This document shows, in pieces, positions 32,546 to 41,709 of a stretch of 64,000 nucleotides of DNA. Position 1 is the first letter of the stretch. Each line of letters begins with the position of its first letter. The stretch is taken from the NCBI RefSeq assembly GCF_009915765.1, contig NZ_JAABLQ010000002.1, positions 1 through 64,000 on the forward strand. Reading direction: 5' to 3'. The stretch is from Pannonibacter sp. XCT-53 (GTDB lineage: Bacteria; Pseudomonadota; Alphaproteobacteria; Rhizobiales; Stappiaceae). Both the position numbers and the translations under genes were made by a program. A model generated the notes under the pieces. The model did not search any database. It saw nothing but the letters and a program-made list of their open reading frames with translations, and had not been told where the DNA came from.

Positions 32546-34159
32546 ATGTCCACATTGCCTGTTCTTGCCGGAGTTGTCCCGGCGCTTGTCACCGGGATCG
32601 CCGGTCTTGCCGGTCCCCTGCTTCTCGGTCTCGTTGCCGTGTTCGCCCTCCGGCGCCCGGGCCGCCGTCCGCATCCGCTGCCGCTGGTCGCCGAAGCGGC
32701 GGGGGGACTGGCGCTGCTGACGGCGCTCGTCACCCTGGCAGGCTATCTGGCCAACGGGGCGATGACGCTGGTGATCGTCGGAACGGCGGACTGGCCGCTG
32801 CTGGCGCTGCGGGTGGATGTCATCTCCGTCACCATGCTGCTGCTGGTCGCCTTTGTCGGCTGGGCGGTGCTGCGCTACAGCCGCACCTACCTCGATGGCG
32901 AGGCCGTGCAAGGCGCGTTTACCGGCTGGCTGGCGGCGACGCTGGCGCTGGTGATGCTGCTGGTCACGGCCGGCTCGCTGGTGCAGCTCGTCCTCGCCTG
33001 GGCGGCGGTGTCCTACGGCCTGATCCGGCTGCTGCTCACCTATCCCGACCGGCCGGGCGCACAGCGTGCTGTCGCCAAGAAGCGCTTCACGGTGCTGATC
33101 ACCGAAGCCTCCCTGGTGGTCGCCGTGCTCTTCCTGGCGCTGGCCTACCAGACCACCGACATCGCCCGCATCCTGGCTGCGGCCGGCGAGGGGCAGGGCG
33201 GTGGCCTTGCCATCGCGGCGGCGGCCTTCCTGGCCCTGGCGGCGGTCATCAAGTCGGCCCAGTTCCCGCTGCATGGCTGGCTCACCGAGGTGATGGAGGC
33301 GCCGACGCCGGTCTCCGCGCTGCTGCATGCCGGCGTGATCAACGCGGGGGGCTTCCTGCTCATCCGCTTCGCCGATGTCCTGCTGCTCAGCCCCGGCGTC
33401 ATGGCGCTGCTGGTCATCCTCGGCGGCTTCACGGCCCTGTTCGCGGCGCTGGTCATGCTGACCCAGCCGATGGTGAAGACCGCGCTGGCCTGGTCGACGG
33501 TGGCGCAGATGGGCTTCATGATCCTGCAGTGCGGCCTGGGTCTCTTCCCGCTCGCCCTGCTGCACATCCTTGCCCACTCGCTCTACAAGGCCCATGCCTT
33601 CCTGTCCTCGGGAACGGCGGTGGCCGAAGTGGCGCGGTCGGCACGACCGGGCGCGGTGGCGGTTCCCTCCGGGGCGGCGGTCGGGCGCGCGTTCCTGCTG
33701 GCGGTTGCCGTCTATGCGGCGGCAGCTGCTGCCTTCGGCGTCGCCGACAAGTCGGTCCAGGCGCTGGCGCTCGGGGCGGTGCTGATCTTCGGCGTGGCCT
33801 ATCTCCTTGCCCAGGGGTTCGCCGGCGCGGCGCCGCGCGGCCTGATGCTGCGCACCATGGCTGCGTCGCTCGCGGCGGCCGTGTCCTACTTCGCCCTGCA
33901 GGCGCTCTCGGCCGCCGCCTTCGGGCATGCCCTGCCCGAGCCGCTCGTGCCCGGTCCGCTTGAGACGGCGCTCCTTGTCCTGATGCTGGCCAGCTTCGGC
34001 GCGGTTGCGGTGACCCAGGCGATGTTCCCCCTCTGGGGCGCGCATCCGGCGGCGGCAGGACTGCGGGTGCACCTGTCCAACGGCTTCTACGCCAACGCGC
34101 TGCTCGACCGCTGGCTCGGCCTGACCGGCCGCCCGCCGGTCGCGCGCCAGGCGGGCTGA
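32546..34159 (+). CDS. dabB: DabB, membrane subunit of DAB-type inorganic carbon transporter (NuoL/proton-antiporter-like)
   Basis: A 537-residue protein with about 13 hydrophobic segments, related to the proton-translocating NuoL/MrpA subunits. The core motif SAQFPLHGWLTEVMEAPTPVSALLHAGVINAGG appears in two parts around residue 240, and HILAHSLYKAHAFLSSG follows near 350, both typical of the antiporter fold. GGAGG five bases before ATG 32546 fixes the start; the long in-frame extension to the left is antisense to the LysR gene and not real. DabB couples cation flux to CO2 hydration by its partner DabA, encoded 68 bases downstream. Confidence 0.9.
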   Translation: MSTLPVLAGVVPALVTGIAGLAGPLLLGLVAVFALRRPGRRPHPLPLVAEAAGGLALLTALVTLAGYLANGAMTLVIVGTADWPLLALRVDVISVTMLLLVAFVGWAVLRYSRTYLDGEAVQGAFTGWLAATLALVMLLVTAGSLVQLVLAWAAVSYGLIRLLLTYPDRPGAQRAVAKKRFTVLITEASLVVAVLFLALAYQTTDIARILAAAGEGQGGGLAIAAAAFLALAAVIKSAQFPLHGWLTEVMEAPTPVSALLHAGVINAGGFLLIRFADVLLLSPGVMALLVILGGFTALFAALVMLTQPMVKTALAWSTVAQMGFMILQCGLGLFPLALLHILAHSLYKAHAFLSSGTAVAEVARSARPGAVAVPSGAAVGRAFLLAVAVYAAAAAAFGVADKSVQALALGAVLIFGVAYLLAQGFAGAAPRGLMLRTMAASLAAAVSYFALQALSAAAFGHALPEPLVPGPLETALLVLMLASFGAVAVTQAMFPLWGAHPAAAGLRVHLSNGFYANALLDRWLGLTGRPPVARQAG

Positions 34160-34227
34160 TGTCCGCCCCGCGCCCTGCGTCCCGCTCTGCCGTTCCGTCC
34201 CGTTTCTCCTGATCGAAAGACACGCCG

Positions 34228-36633
34228 ATGACCCTGCACACCCTGCCTGCCGAAGCCGAAGCGCTCGGATCCGCCGTTCCCCTGCTTGGCCTTGCCGATG
34301 TCGCAGGCGCAGCCCAGGCCGCGATCCGTCAGATCCCGCCCGCCTTTCCGCTCGCCGCCACCGTCGCCGTCAATCCCTTCCTCGGCCAGTCCGGGCTGAC
34401 CCTGGCCGAGACCGCGGCCCTGCTCGGCCGGCTCGGCGGTATCCCGGTGCTGCGGCCGCGGACCGAGCTGGCCGCCGAGGTTGCCTCCGGGCGGATCGAG
34501 GACTGCCATCTGGCCGCAGCGCTTGCGGCCAGTCCGCATCCGCTGCCGCTGGATCTTGCCGGTCTGAAGGCGGCGCTGCGGCGGCCGCATGTCGCCCGCA
34601 CGCCGCTGGCCTCGGTTGCGGCGCTGGCCGGGACCGCCGAGGGGCGCGACTGGGTCGGCCTGATCGACGAGCGGGTCGGGGCCTTCGCAGCCGCCCTGTT
34701 CGACGAGGGGCAGGCGCTGTGGCCGCTCGCCCGGGCCGGGTCGGTCTATGCCACCTGGCGGCTGGTCGCCAGCCATGACCTGACCACGGGCATTGCCGGC
34801 CTCACCGGCTTTGCTGCGCAGGTCGCCAATGCCCCGGATACCTCGCTGGGGCTCATCCTGCGGGCGGTCACCCGGATGGGTGTCCCGGGCCCGGCGCTCG
34901 CGTCCTGGTTCCACCAGCTGCTGCTGTCGCTCGGCGGCTGGGGCCAGGCGGCGCGGTACCGGCTGTGGCAGGCCGAGCTGGAGGGCGGCAGCGACGACAC
35001 GCTGCTCGACCTGCTGGCGATCCGGCTGGCGCATGAAGAAGCGCTGTTCCTGCGGCTGCAGCCCGAACAGGTGGCGCAGTGGCAGGACATTGTCGCAAGC
35101 CACGCGACCCCGGCCCTCCCGTCCGAGGACGAGGTGATCGACGCGGTCGTGCAGGAGGCGGCCGAGCGGGCGGCCCAGGCGCGGCTGGCGGCACGGATCG
35201 GTCCGGTGCTGCCGCGCGTCGGCGCGGTCCGGCCGGCGCTGCAGGCGGCCTTCTGCATCGATGTGCGCTCCGAGGTGTTCCGCCGGGCACTGGAAAGTCA
35301 GGACACGTCGATCCAGACGCTGGGCTTTGCCGGGTTCTTCGGCATCGGCGCGGCGCATCGTCGGTTCGCCTCCGATGTGGTGGAAAAGCGGCTGCCCGTG
35401 CTGCTGACGCCGGGCGTCTTCTCCTGTTCCGGAACGCCGGCCCAGTCCGACAAGGACCAGGACACCCGGATCCGGTCGCGGGCCGGCCGCGCCTGGCGCC
35501 GGTTCCGGCAGGCGGCGGTGTCCTCGTTTGCCTTCGTCGAGGCGGCCGGTCCGCTCTATGCCGCCAAGATCGCCCGGGATTCCCTGCGCCTTGCCGACGT
35601 GGAGACGGAGGAACCTGCGCCGTGCTTCAACCCGCCGCTGCCGCTGGCCGACCGGCTGGCGGCCGCCGCAAAGATCCTGCGGGCGATGTCGCTCACCGGT
35701 CCCTTTGCCCGGGTCGTGCTCCTGACGGGACATGGCGCCACGGCGGCCAACAATCCGCATCTCAGCGCCCTGCAGTGCGGCGCCTGCGGGGGCCATTCCG
35801 GCGAGGTCAACGCCCGGCTTCTGGTCAGTCTTCTCAATGACCTCGACGTCCGCAAGGGGCTGGTCGCCGAGGGGATCAGCATTCCGCTCGACACGCTCTT
35901 CGTCGCCGGGCTGCACGACACCACCACGGACACGGTGACCCTCTACGACAAGGATGTCGCCTTTGCCGGTCATGTGGCGGATCTCGCCCGGCTGCGTGGC
36001 TGGCTTGATGCGGCGGGGCGGATTGCCCGGGCAGAACGTGCGCCGCGGCTGCCGGGAGCCACCGACGGGGCCAGCGTGGTGGCGCGGTCGCGCAACTGGG
36101 CCGAGGTCCGGCCGGAGTGGGGGCTTGCCGGCTGCGAGGCGTTCATCGCCGCCCCGCGCGAGCGGACACAGGCGCACGCCCTGTCGGGGCGGGTCTTCCT
36201 GCATGACTATGTCTGGCAGAAGGATGAAGGCTTTCAGGTGCTGGAATTGATCCTGACGGCCCCGGTCGTGGTCGCGAGCTGGATCTCGCTGCAGTATTAC
36301 GGCTCCTCGGTCGCGCCCGGTGTCTACGGTGGCGGCAACAAGCTCCTGCACAATGTCACCGGCGGCATGGGGGTCGTCGAGGGCAATGGCGGCGCCCTGC
36401 GCGTCGGCCTGCCGCTGCAGTCCGTGCATGACGGCGTCGCCCTGCGCCACGAGCCGCTGCGGCTCACGGTGGTCGTCGATGCGCCCAGGGAGGCGATCAA
36501 CGACATCCTGGCCCGGCACGACGGCGTCCGCAGCCTCTTCGACAAGGGCTGGCTGCACCTCGTTCTCGTCGGCGAGACCGGCGGGCTGTCCGAGCGCTAT
36601 GCCGGCGACCTGCGCTGGGTGACGGTCGACTGA
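34228..36633 (+). CDS. dabA: DabA, beta-carbonic anhydrase-like subunit of DAB inorganic carbon transporter (DUF2309/UPF0753)
   Basis: An 801-residue cytoplasmic protein of the DUF2309 family. The zinc-site residues described for DabA are all visible: Cys343 and Asp345 in AAFCIDVRSE, His502 in LTGHGATAANNP, and Cys517 in LQCGACGGHSGE. The N-terminal AVNPFLG motif is also typical. With DabB it forms an energy-driven complex that turns CO2 into trapped bicarbonate. No Rubisco or carboxysome genes are in the window, so a role in anaplerosis at low CO2 is as likely as autotrophy. The stop lies only six bases from the converging selO stop, leaving no room for separate terminators. Confidence 0.92.
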   Translation: MTLHTLPAEAEALGSAVPLLGLADVAGAAQAAIRQIPPAFPLAATVAVNPFLGQSGLTLAETAALLGRLGGIPVLRPRTELAAEVASGRIEDCHLAAALAASPHPLPLDLAGLKAALRRPHVARTPLASVAALAGTAEGRDWVGLIDERVGAFAAALFDEGQALWPLARAGSVYATWRLVASHDLTTGIAGLTGFAAQVANAPDTSLGLILRAVTRMGVPGPALASWFHQLLLSLGGWGQAARYRLWQAELEGGSDDTLLDLLAIRLAHEEALFLRLQPEQVAQWQDIVASHATPALPSEDEVIDAVVQEAAERAAQARLAARIGPVLPRVGAVRPALQAAFCIDVRSEVFRRALESQDTSIQTLGFAGFFGIGAAHRRFASDVVEKRLPVLLTPGVFSCSGTPAQSDKDQDTRIRSRAGRAWRRFRQAAVSSFAFVEAAGPLYAAKIARDSLRLADVETEEPAPCFNPPLPLADRLAAAAKILRAMSLTGPFARVVLLTGHGATAANNPHLSALQCGACGGHSGEVNARLLVSLLNDLDVRKGLVAEGISIPLDTLFVAGLHDTTTDTVTLYDKDVAFAGHVADLARLRGWLDAAGRIARAERAPRLPGATDGASVVARSRNWAEVRPEWGLAGCEAFIAAPRERTQAHALSGRVFLHDYVWQKDEGFQVLELILTAPVVVASWISLQYYGSSVAPGVYGGGNKLLHNVTGGMGVVEGNGGALRVGLPLQSVHDGVALRHEPLRLTVVVDAPREAINDILARHDGVRSLFDKGWLHLVLVGETGGLSERYAGDLRWVTVD

Positions 36634-36639
36634 TCCCGG

Positions 36640-38136
36640 TCAGGTGCCGCAGAAGGTGCGGTAGGGACCAAACTCGAGCGGGGCCGGGACGGCATGGTCC
36701 TCCAGCCCCGGTCGCTCCGTGAAGGGGGCGGCGAGCACCTCCAGCAGCCGCTCGAACGGCTGCAGGTCGCCGGCAATCGCCGCCGTCAGCGCCTGTTCGA
36801 CCTTGTGGTTGCGCGGCACATAGACCGGGTTGACCGCCTCCATGGCCCGGCGGCGGTCGTCCGGCGCCTGGACATCCCGGCTCAGGCGCGCGGTGTACAG
36901 GACCGCGAAGTCGCGGGCCTTGTCCCCGGCAAGGCCAATCTCGTCAAGGGTCCCGATCTCGCCCGTGGCAAAGCGGGCGAGCGCGCGGAAGGTGCCGGTC
37001 ATGTCGGCTGCGACGCCGTCCCGTCCGGCCGCCATGGCGTCGAACAGCAGCGTTGCGAGCGCTTCGTCCGTCTCCTCGGCGTTGGTCAGCCCGAGCTTCC
37101 GGCGCATGCCGTCGAGCCAGGCGGTCTGGAACCGCGCCGGGAAGGCGTTGATGGCGGTCGTTGCCTTCTCGATGGCGGCGTCCTCGCTCGCGTCGAGAAG
37201 CGGCAGCAGGGTTTCGGCAAAGCGGGCCAGGTTCCACTGCGCGATTGCCGGCTGGTTGCCATAGGCGTAGCGGCCGTGGGTGTCGATGGAGCTGAACACC
37301 TGCCGCGGGTCATAGCGGTCCATGAAGGCGCAAGGTCCGTAGTCGATCGTCTCCCCGGAGACTGCCATGTTGTCCGTGTTCATCACGCCGTGGATGAAGC
37401 CGACCAGCATCCAGCGGGCGACAAGATCGGCCTGTCGACCGATCACGCGGTCCAGGAACGCCAGCACGGCGTCGCCGGTCACGGCACCGCCGGCAACCAG
37501 ATCCGGGTCGTGCCGGGTCATGGTGTAGGCCGTGAGCTGGCGCAGGCGCTCATGCTCGGACCGGGCTGCGAAGAACTGGAACGTCCCGACGCGGATGTGG
37601 CTCGCAGCGACCCGCGCGAGGACGGCGCCCGGCAGGATGGTGTCGCGCAGCACCTGCTCGCCCGTTGCCACCACCGCAAGGGCGCGGGTGGTGGGAATGC
37701 CGAGCGCGTGCATCGCCTCGCCGATGATGTACTCACGCAGCATCGGCCCGAGCGTCGCCTTCCCGTCACCGCCGCGCGAGAAGGGCGTGCGGCCGGAGCC
37801 TTTCAGATGGATGTCGCGGCGCCGGCCGTCCGGGGTGAGGATTTCCCCGATCAGCAGTGCCCGCCCGTCGCCGAGCTGCGGCGAGAACCCGCCGAACTGG
37901 TGCCCGGCATAGGCCTGGGCGAGGGGGCTGGCGCCGGCCGGCATCAGCGTTCCGGACAGGAGCCGCGCACCGGCCTCGCCCTCCAGCGCGGCCGCATCGA
38001 GACCCAGCTCCGTTGCCAGCGCCCGGTTCAGGCGCACCATGCGCGGCGCAGGCGCCGTGTCGCCCTGCCATGGCACGTAGAAACCCTCAAGGTCCCGGGC
38101 GTAGCTGTTGTCGAAGGAAAAAATGGCTTGCGACAT
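36640..38136 (-). CDS. selO: SelO-family pseudokinase, protein adenylyltransferase (YdiU)
   Basis: A 498-residue SelO/YdiU protein, which transfers AMP from ATP to Ser/Thr/Tyr of target proteins and is tied to redox stress. Motifs: YAGHQFGGFSPQLGDGRA, HLKGSGRTPFSRGGDGKA, REYIIGEAMHALGIPTTRAL, and the metal/catalytic region GFIHGVMNTDNM with TIDYGPCAFMD. The C-terminus ends in TFCGT, so a Cys (TGC) takes the place of the selenocysteine found in some eukaryotic members. ATG 38136 was chosen because MSQAIFSFDNSYA is the conserved beginning. It lies near msrA/msrB, another redox-repair pair. Confidence 0.93.
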   Translation of the reverse strand: MSQAIFSFDNSYARDLEGFYVPWQGDTAPAPRMVRLNRALATELGLDAAALEGEAGARLLSGTLMPAGASPLAQAYAGHQFGGFSPQLGDGRALLIGEILTPDGRRRDIHLKGSGRTPFSRGGDGKATLGPMLREYIIGEAMHALGIPTTRALAVVATGEQVLRDTILPGAVLARVAASHIRVGTFQFFAARSEHERLRQLTAYTMTRHDPDLVAGGAVTGDAVLAFLDRVIGRQADLVARWMLVGFIHGVMNTDNMAVSGETIDYGPCAFMDRYDPRQVFSSIDTHGRYAYGNQPAIAQWNLARFAETLLPLLDASEDAAIEKATTAINAFPARFQTAWLDGMRRKLGLTNAEETDEALATLLFDAMAAGRDGVAADMTGTFRALARFATGEIGTLDEIGLAGDKARDFAVLYTARLSRDVQAPDDRRRAMEAVNPVYVPRNHKVEQALTAAIAGDLQPFERLLEVLAAPFTERPGLEDHAVPAPLEFGPYRTFCGT

Positions 38137-38565
38137 GCGGTGGCGTCCAATCCCTAAAACTTGTCTCAAATCTATGTCGCCGACGGTGGCAGGTCACGCC
38201 GTTTGACGGACACAGCTCCGTGCCGGAGGGGTCGATCGGGGAAACCGGTTACCGAAGCATGAACCTGACTGACGAAACCCGGCCGGACGGGCCGTCGGGC
38301 GCCGCCGGGCCCCTGACGGGCCTGCCCGATGCTGCCCTGTGCTGGCCGATGCTGTCCGGTGCCTCAGCCCGGAGAAGAGCATCGGGACGGGTCCGCAGGC
38401 GTCCGGGATCGGTTGGACGCCTGCGCGGCGGTGCCGGCAGGCTGCGGACGCGCCTGCCGCGCATCACGAGGCCCTGATCACGAGGCCCGGATCTCGGGGG
38501 CCGGATCAGGGGGGCGGATCAGGGAGCGCACCGGGGATGGTGCAGGCGCGTGCCCGTTGTCCGGC
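38137..38565. other. Intergenic region between selO and msrA
   Basis: This 429-base stretch holds no gene I can support. A 72-codon frame on the plus strand (38260-38477) has no ribosome binding site and becomes almost pure Arg/Gly. An imperfect hairpin, CCCTGATC (38472-38479) with GATCAGGG (38504-38511) and an inner GGCCC/GGGCC stem, stands 55 bases past the msrA stop and could act as its terminator, though no U-run follows. The selO promoter should lie near 38137-38200. Confidence 0.5.
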
Positions 38566-39072
38566 CTATTCTGCCGCTGCTCGCTTCGGCAGAACCCAGT
38601 TGGGCCGCGGGAAGTGGCAGGTGTAGCCGTTGGGGTAGCGCACGAGATAGTCCTGATGCTCCGGCTCCGCTTCCCAGAAGGGGCCCGCCGGTTCCACTTC
38701 CGTCACCACCCGGCCGGGCCACAGACCGGAGGCGTTCACATCGGCAATGGTGTCGAGGGCCACCTGCTTCTGCGCGTCGTCGAGGAAATAGATTGCCGAG
38801 CGGTAGGAGGGGCCGATGTCGTTGCCCTGGCGGTTCGGGGTGGTGGGGTCATGGATCTGGAAGAAGAACTCCAGCAGCCGCCGGTAGCTGATCCGGGCCG
38901 GATCGAACACGATCTCGATGCCTTCGGCATGGCTGCCGTGGTTGCGGTAGGTCGCATTGGGCACATCGCCGCCGGTGTAGCCGACGCGGGTCGCCAGCAC
39001 GCCGGGCAGCCTGCGGATCAGGTCCTGCATGCCCCAGAAGCAGCCGCCGGCCAGAATTGCCTTTTCGGTCAT
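38566..39072 (-). CDS. msrA: Peptide-methionine (S)-S-oxide reductase MsrA
   Basis: A 168-residue MsrA. The catalytic motif GCFWG stands near the N-terminus ([15 protein letters not shown]), followed by [31 protein letters not shown] in two conserved blocks and [22 protein letters not shown]. It reduces the S epimer of methionine sulfoxide in proteins. ATG 39072 lies one base after the msrB stop, so the two genes are co-transcribed with msrB first. Conserved residues begin right at this start. Confidence 0.96.
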   Translation of the reverse strand: MTEKAILAGGCFWGMQDLIRRLPGVLATRVGYTGGDVPNATYRNHGSHAEGIEIVFDPARISYRRLLEFFFQIHDPTTPNRQGNDIGPSYRSAIYFLDDAQKQVALDTIADVNASGLWPGRVVTEVEPAGPFWEAEPEHQDYLVRYPNGYTCHFPRPNWVLPKRAAAE

Positions 39073-39073
39073 G

Positions 39074-39520
39074 TCAGATGTCCTCCACCTGGTCGAGATA
39101 GGCGCCATAGCCCTCGCGTTCCATGTCGTTGCGATGGATGAAGCGAAGGGCGGCCGAATTGATGCAGTAGCGCAGGCCGCCGCGGTCGCGCGGGCCGTCC
39201 GGGAAGACATGGCCGAGGTGGCTGTCGCCGTGGGCGGAGCGCACTTCCGTGCGGATCATGCCATGGGTCGTGTCGGTCAGCTCGGTCACGTGTTCCGGCA
39301 CGATCGGCTTCGTGAAGCTCGGCCAGCCACAGCCGGATTCATACTTGTCCGACGAGGCAAACAGCGGTTCGCCGGACACGATGTCGACGTAGATCCCCGG
39401 CTCCTTGTTGTAGAGATAGGTGCCCGTTCCCGGCCGCTCCGTGCCGTTCTGCTGGGTGACCCGGTACTGCTCCGGCGTGAGCCGCGCGATGGCCTCTTCG
39501 GACTTCTTGTAGGTCGGCAT
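39074..39520 (-). CDS. msrB: Peptide-methionine (R)-S-oxide reductase MsrB
   Basis: A 148-residue MsrB that reduces the R epimer. Conserved blocks are [45 protein letters not shown] and the active-site [12 protein letters not shown], where Cys is catalytic and the Cys of GCGWPSF is the likely resolving residue. The two zinc-binding CxxC pairs of the zinc form are absent, so this is the metal-free type. GGGAG precedes ATG 39520; an in-frame extension upstream is not conserved in character. First gene of the msrBA pair, divergent from the modE-like gene. Confidence 0.95.
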   Translation of the reverse strand: MPTYKKSEEAIARLTPEQYRVTQQNGTERPGTGTYLYNKEPGIYVDIVSGEPLFASSDKYESGCGWPSFTKPIVPEHVTELTDTTHGMIRTEVRSAHGDSHLGHVFPDGPRDRGGLRYCINSAALRFIHRNDMEREGYGAYLDQVEDI

Positions 39521-39543
39521 GGTCAGAAGACTCCCTTCATCAA

Positions 39544-39579
39544 TGGGCAAGATATGGTGCATTCGTGGCAATTTGCCCA
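39544..39579. promoter_or_regulatory. Inverted repeat in the msrB/modE divergent spacer
   Basis: TGGGCAA (39544-39550) and TTGCCCA (39573-39579) are perfect 7-bp inverted arms separated by 22 bases, 23-60 bases upstream of msrB. This could be a regulator site for msrBA; no known consensus fits that I can name. Confidence 0.3.
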
Positions 39580-39665
39580 GTTGCAGTCGTGACACCTCCG
39601 CGTGAGATCGTGGTGATGGGCGAAAACAGTTGCAAAGCCCGGACCGCCAGTAAAGGTTCAAGCGC

Positions 39666-40115
39666 ATGACCCATGATGAAGCCGCCCCCGTCGCAGTGCC
39701 AGCCCCAGCGCCCGTCTCCCGTCAGGATCTCGCCCCTGATCCGGTCACGGTCCCGGCGCCTTGGCCGCGGCTGCGCCTGCGTCTGGTCTTCGGCGACGAC
39801 GCCATGCTCGGTCCCGGCAAGGTCGAGCTTCTGGAGTTCATCCGCGAGGAAGGCTCGATTGCCGCCGCCGGCCGGCGCATGAACATGAGCTACAAGCGCG
39901 CCTGGATGCTGGTCGAGCATCTCAACGCCGCCTTTCGCGAGCCGCTGGTCGACAGCTCCCGCGGGGGGGCGAAGGGCGGTGGCGCCCAGCTGACCACCAC
40001 AGGCGAGCGGGTTCTCGCGGAATACCGCAAGCTGGAAGACCGGATTGCCGAAGCCGGGTCCTCGGAGATCGACACGATCCGCTCGCTCCTGAGGGATGTT
40101 TCCGGCGAGAAATAA
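39666..40115 (+). CDS. ModE-type winged HTH regulator lacking the molybdate-binding domain
   Basis: A 149-residue protein whose middle and C-terminal part is the ModE DNA-binding domain: [35 protein letters not shown], then [31 protein letters not shown]. The TOBE/molbindin domains of classical ModE are missing, so either molybdate is sensed otherwise or another protein takes part. A Pro/Ala-rich N-terminal tail of about 35 residues precedes the HTH. It lies 64 bases before modA and reads in the same direction. Confidence 0.88.
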   Translation: MTHDEAAPVAVPAPAPVSRQDLAPDPVTVPAPWPRLRLRLVFGDDAMLGPGKVELLEFIREEGSIAAAGRRMNMSYKRAWMLVEHLNAAFREPLVDSSRGGAKGGGAQLTTTGERVLAEYRKLEDRIAEAGSSEIDTIRSLLRDVSGEK

Positions 40116-40140
40116 CGCTTGCAGCACCTGTTGAACCTTG

Positions 40141-40164
40141 CGATGTTTCCGTGGAACCATAACG
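40141..40164. promoter_or_regulatory. Possible ModE box upstream of modA
   Basis: CGATGT (40141-40146) and ATAACG (40159-40164) form an imperfect inverted pair 12 bases apart, resembling the CGYTATAT...ATATARCG outline of ModE sites (four of six arm positions match between halves). It lies 16 bases upstream of the modA start. The match is weak and rests partly on context. Confidence 0.3.
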
Positions 40165-40179
40165 CCTGCGGAGGTGCCC

Positions 40180-40992
40180 GTGCGCCCGTTTTCCGATCTC
40201 GCCCTGCCATCTCTTCGCAAGACCCTCGCCGCAGCCTGTGCGCTTGCCGTCCTCACGCTCTCCGCGGGTCTTGGCGCCGTCCCGGCCGCCCGGGCAGCGG
40301 AAACCACGGTCTTTGCCGCAGCCTCGCTCAAGACGGCGCTCGACGAGATCACCGCAGCCTATGCCGCGGGGGGCGGCGGCAAGGTGACCGTCTCCTATGG
40401 CGGCAGCTCGACGCTGGCCAAGCAGATCGAGCAGGGGGCACCGGCCGACATCTTCATCTCGGCCAGCGTCGACTGGATGGACACGCTCGCGGAAGGCAAG
40501 CTGATCCGTCCGGACAGCCGGGTCGATCTGCTCGGCAACACGCTGGTTCTCGTGGCCCATGGGGCCGACGCGCCGAAGCTCGAGATATCCGGTCAGCTTG
40601 ATCTTGCGGGCCTGCTTGGCGACGGCCGGCTTGCCATGGCGCTGGTCGACAGCGTCCCGGCCGGGGTCTATGGCAAGGCTGCCCTGACCTCGCTCGGGCT
40701 TTGGCCGTCTGTCGAAGCAAAGGTGGTCCAGTCCAACAATGTCCGCATCGCCTTGTCCCTTGTGGCCTCCGGCGACGCGCCTTTTGGTATTGTCTACGCA
40801 AGTGACGCAAGGGCCGAAAGCAATGTCAGCGTTGTCGGCACTTTCCCTGCCGGAAGCCACGCCCCCATCGTTTTTCCGGTCGCCTTGACGGCGGATGCAA
40901 GGCCCGAAGCCGAGGCATTTCTCGCGTTTCTTCTCGGCGCCTCAGCTCGGGCCGCATTCGAGCGGCAGGGATTTCAGGTTCTGGCCAACTGA
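40180..40992 (+). CDS. modA: Molybdate ABC transporter substrate-binding protein ModA
   Basis: A 270-residue periplasmic molybdate-binding protein with a signal peptide (through PAARAAE) and ModA blocks: TVFAAASLKTALDEI, VTVSYGGSSTLAKQIEQGAPADIFISAS, WMDTLAEGKLI, NTLVLVA, ALVDSVPAGVYGKAAL and FGIVYASDA. I take GTG 40180 as start, five bases after GCGGAGG; an upstream ATG at 40138 would put the ribosome site inside the gene. First gene of modABC. Confidence 0.93.
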   Translation: MRPFSDLALPSLRKTLAAACALAVLTLSAGLGAVPAARAAETTVFAAASLKTALDEITAAYAAGGGGKVTVSYGGSSTLAKQIEQGAPADIFISASVDWMDTLAEGKLIRPDSRVDLLGNTLVLVAHGADAPKLEISGQLDLAGLLGDGRLAMALVDSVPAGVYGKAALTSLGLWPSVEAKVVQSNNVRIALSLVASGDAPFGIVYASDARAESNVSVVGTFPAGSHAPIVFPVALTADARPEAEAFLAFLLGASARAAFERQGFQVLAN

Positions 40993-41007
40993 GGGACGAA
41001 CCGGCTC

Positions 41008-41709
41008 ATGCAACCGGACTGGCTGAGTGCAGAGGAATGGCAGGCCGTGGTGCTGTCGCTCCGGGTGGCGTTCTGGGCCACGCTGGTCAGTCTGCCGCTG
41101 GGCATCGGTGTTGCGCTGGCGCTGGCACGCGGTCGGTTTCCGGGGCGCCAGCTGCTCAATGGTCTTGTGCACCTGCCGTTGATCCTGCCGCCCGTCGTGA
41201 CCGGCTATCTTCTTCTGCTCACCTTTGGCCGCCGGGCGCCGCTGGGCTCGTTTCTCTATGACACTTTCGGCGTCGTCTTCGCCTTTCGCTGGACGGGAGC
41301 CGCCCTGGCTGCCGGGGTGATGGCCTTCCCACTGATGGTCCGGGCCATCCGGCTGTCCATTGAGGCCGTGGATCCAAAGCTGGAACAGGCAGCCGCCACG
41401 CTTGGAGCCTCGCGGGTCTGGGTGTTCCTGACTGTGACATTGCCGTTGATCCTGCCGGGCATTCTGGCCGGGTCAGTCCTCGCCCTTGCCAAGGCGATGG
41501 GGGAATTTGGCGCGACCATCACCTTTGTGTCCAGCATTCCCGGCGAAACGCAAACCATGTCGCTGGCCGTGTACACGCTCTTGCAAGTTCCTGGCGGAGA
41601 CGCAGCCGCTTTCCGTCTTGTCCTCGTTTCCCTCGTGCTGTCGATTTCCGCGCTGCTCCTGTCGGAGGTGGTGGCCCAGCGTGTGGCGCGGAGGATTTCC
41701 GGACGATGA
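41008..41709 (+). CDS. modB: Molybdate ABC transporter permease ModB
   Basis: A 233-residue permease with five hydrophobic segments. ModB-typical stretches are LILPPVVTGYLLL, FRWTGAALAAGVMAFPLMVRAI, and the EAA loop LEQAAATLGASRVWVFLTVTLPLILPG, followed by AKAMGEFGATITFVSSIPGETQT. It begins 15 bases after modA, and its stop overlaps the modC start (ATGA). Confidence 0.95.
   Translation: MQPDWLSAEEWQAVVLSLRVAFWATLVSLPLGIGVALALARGRFPGRQLLNGLVHLPLILPPVVTGYLLLLTFGRRAPLGSFLYDTFGVVFAFRWTGAALAAGVMAFPLMVRAIRLSIEAVDPKLEQAAATLGASRVWVFLTVTLPLILPGILAGSVLALAKAMGEFGATITFVSSIPGETQTMSLAVYTLLQVPGGDAAAFRLVLVSLVLSISALLLSEVVAQRVARRISGR

Noticed and set aside
34087-36558. Long antisense frame opposite dabA
   Set aside because: Composition is that of a GC-rich shadow frame (Arg/Gly/Gln/Pro), with no recognisable domain, while dabA on the other strand has every family motif.
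36640-36660. Selenocysteine at the SelO C-terminus
   Set aside because: The relevant codon is TGC (Cys) in TFCGT and no in-frame TGA precedes the stop, so this is the Cys form.
38260-38477. Small ORF of 72 codons between selO and msrA
   Set aside because: No ribosome binding site, late codons almost all Arg/Gly, no similarity to a known small protein family that I can recognise.
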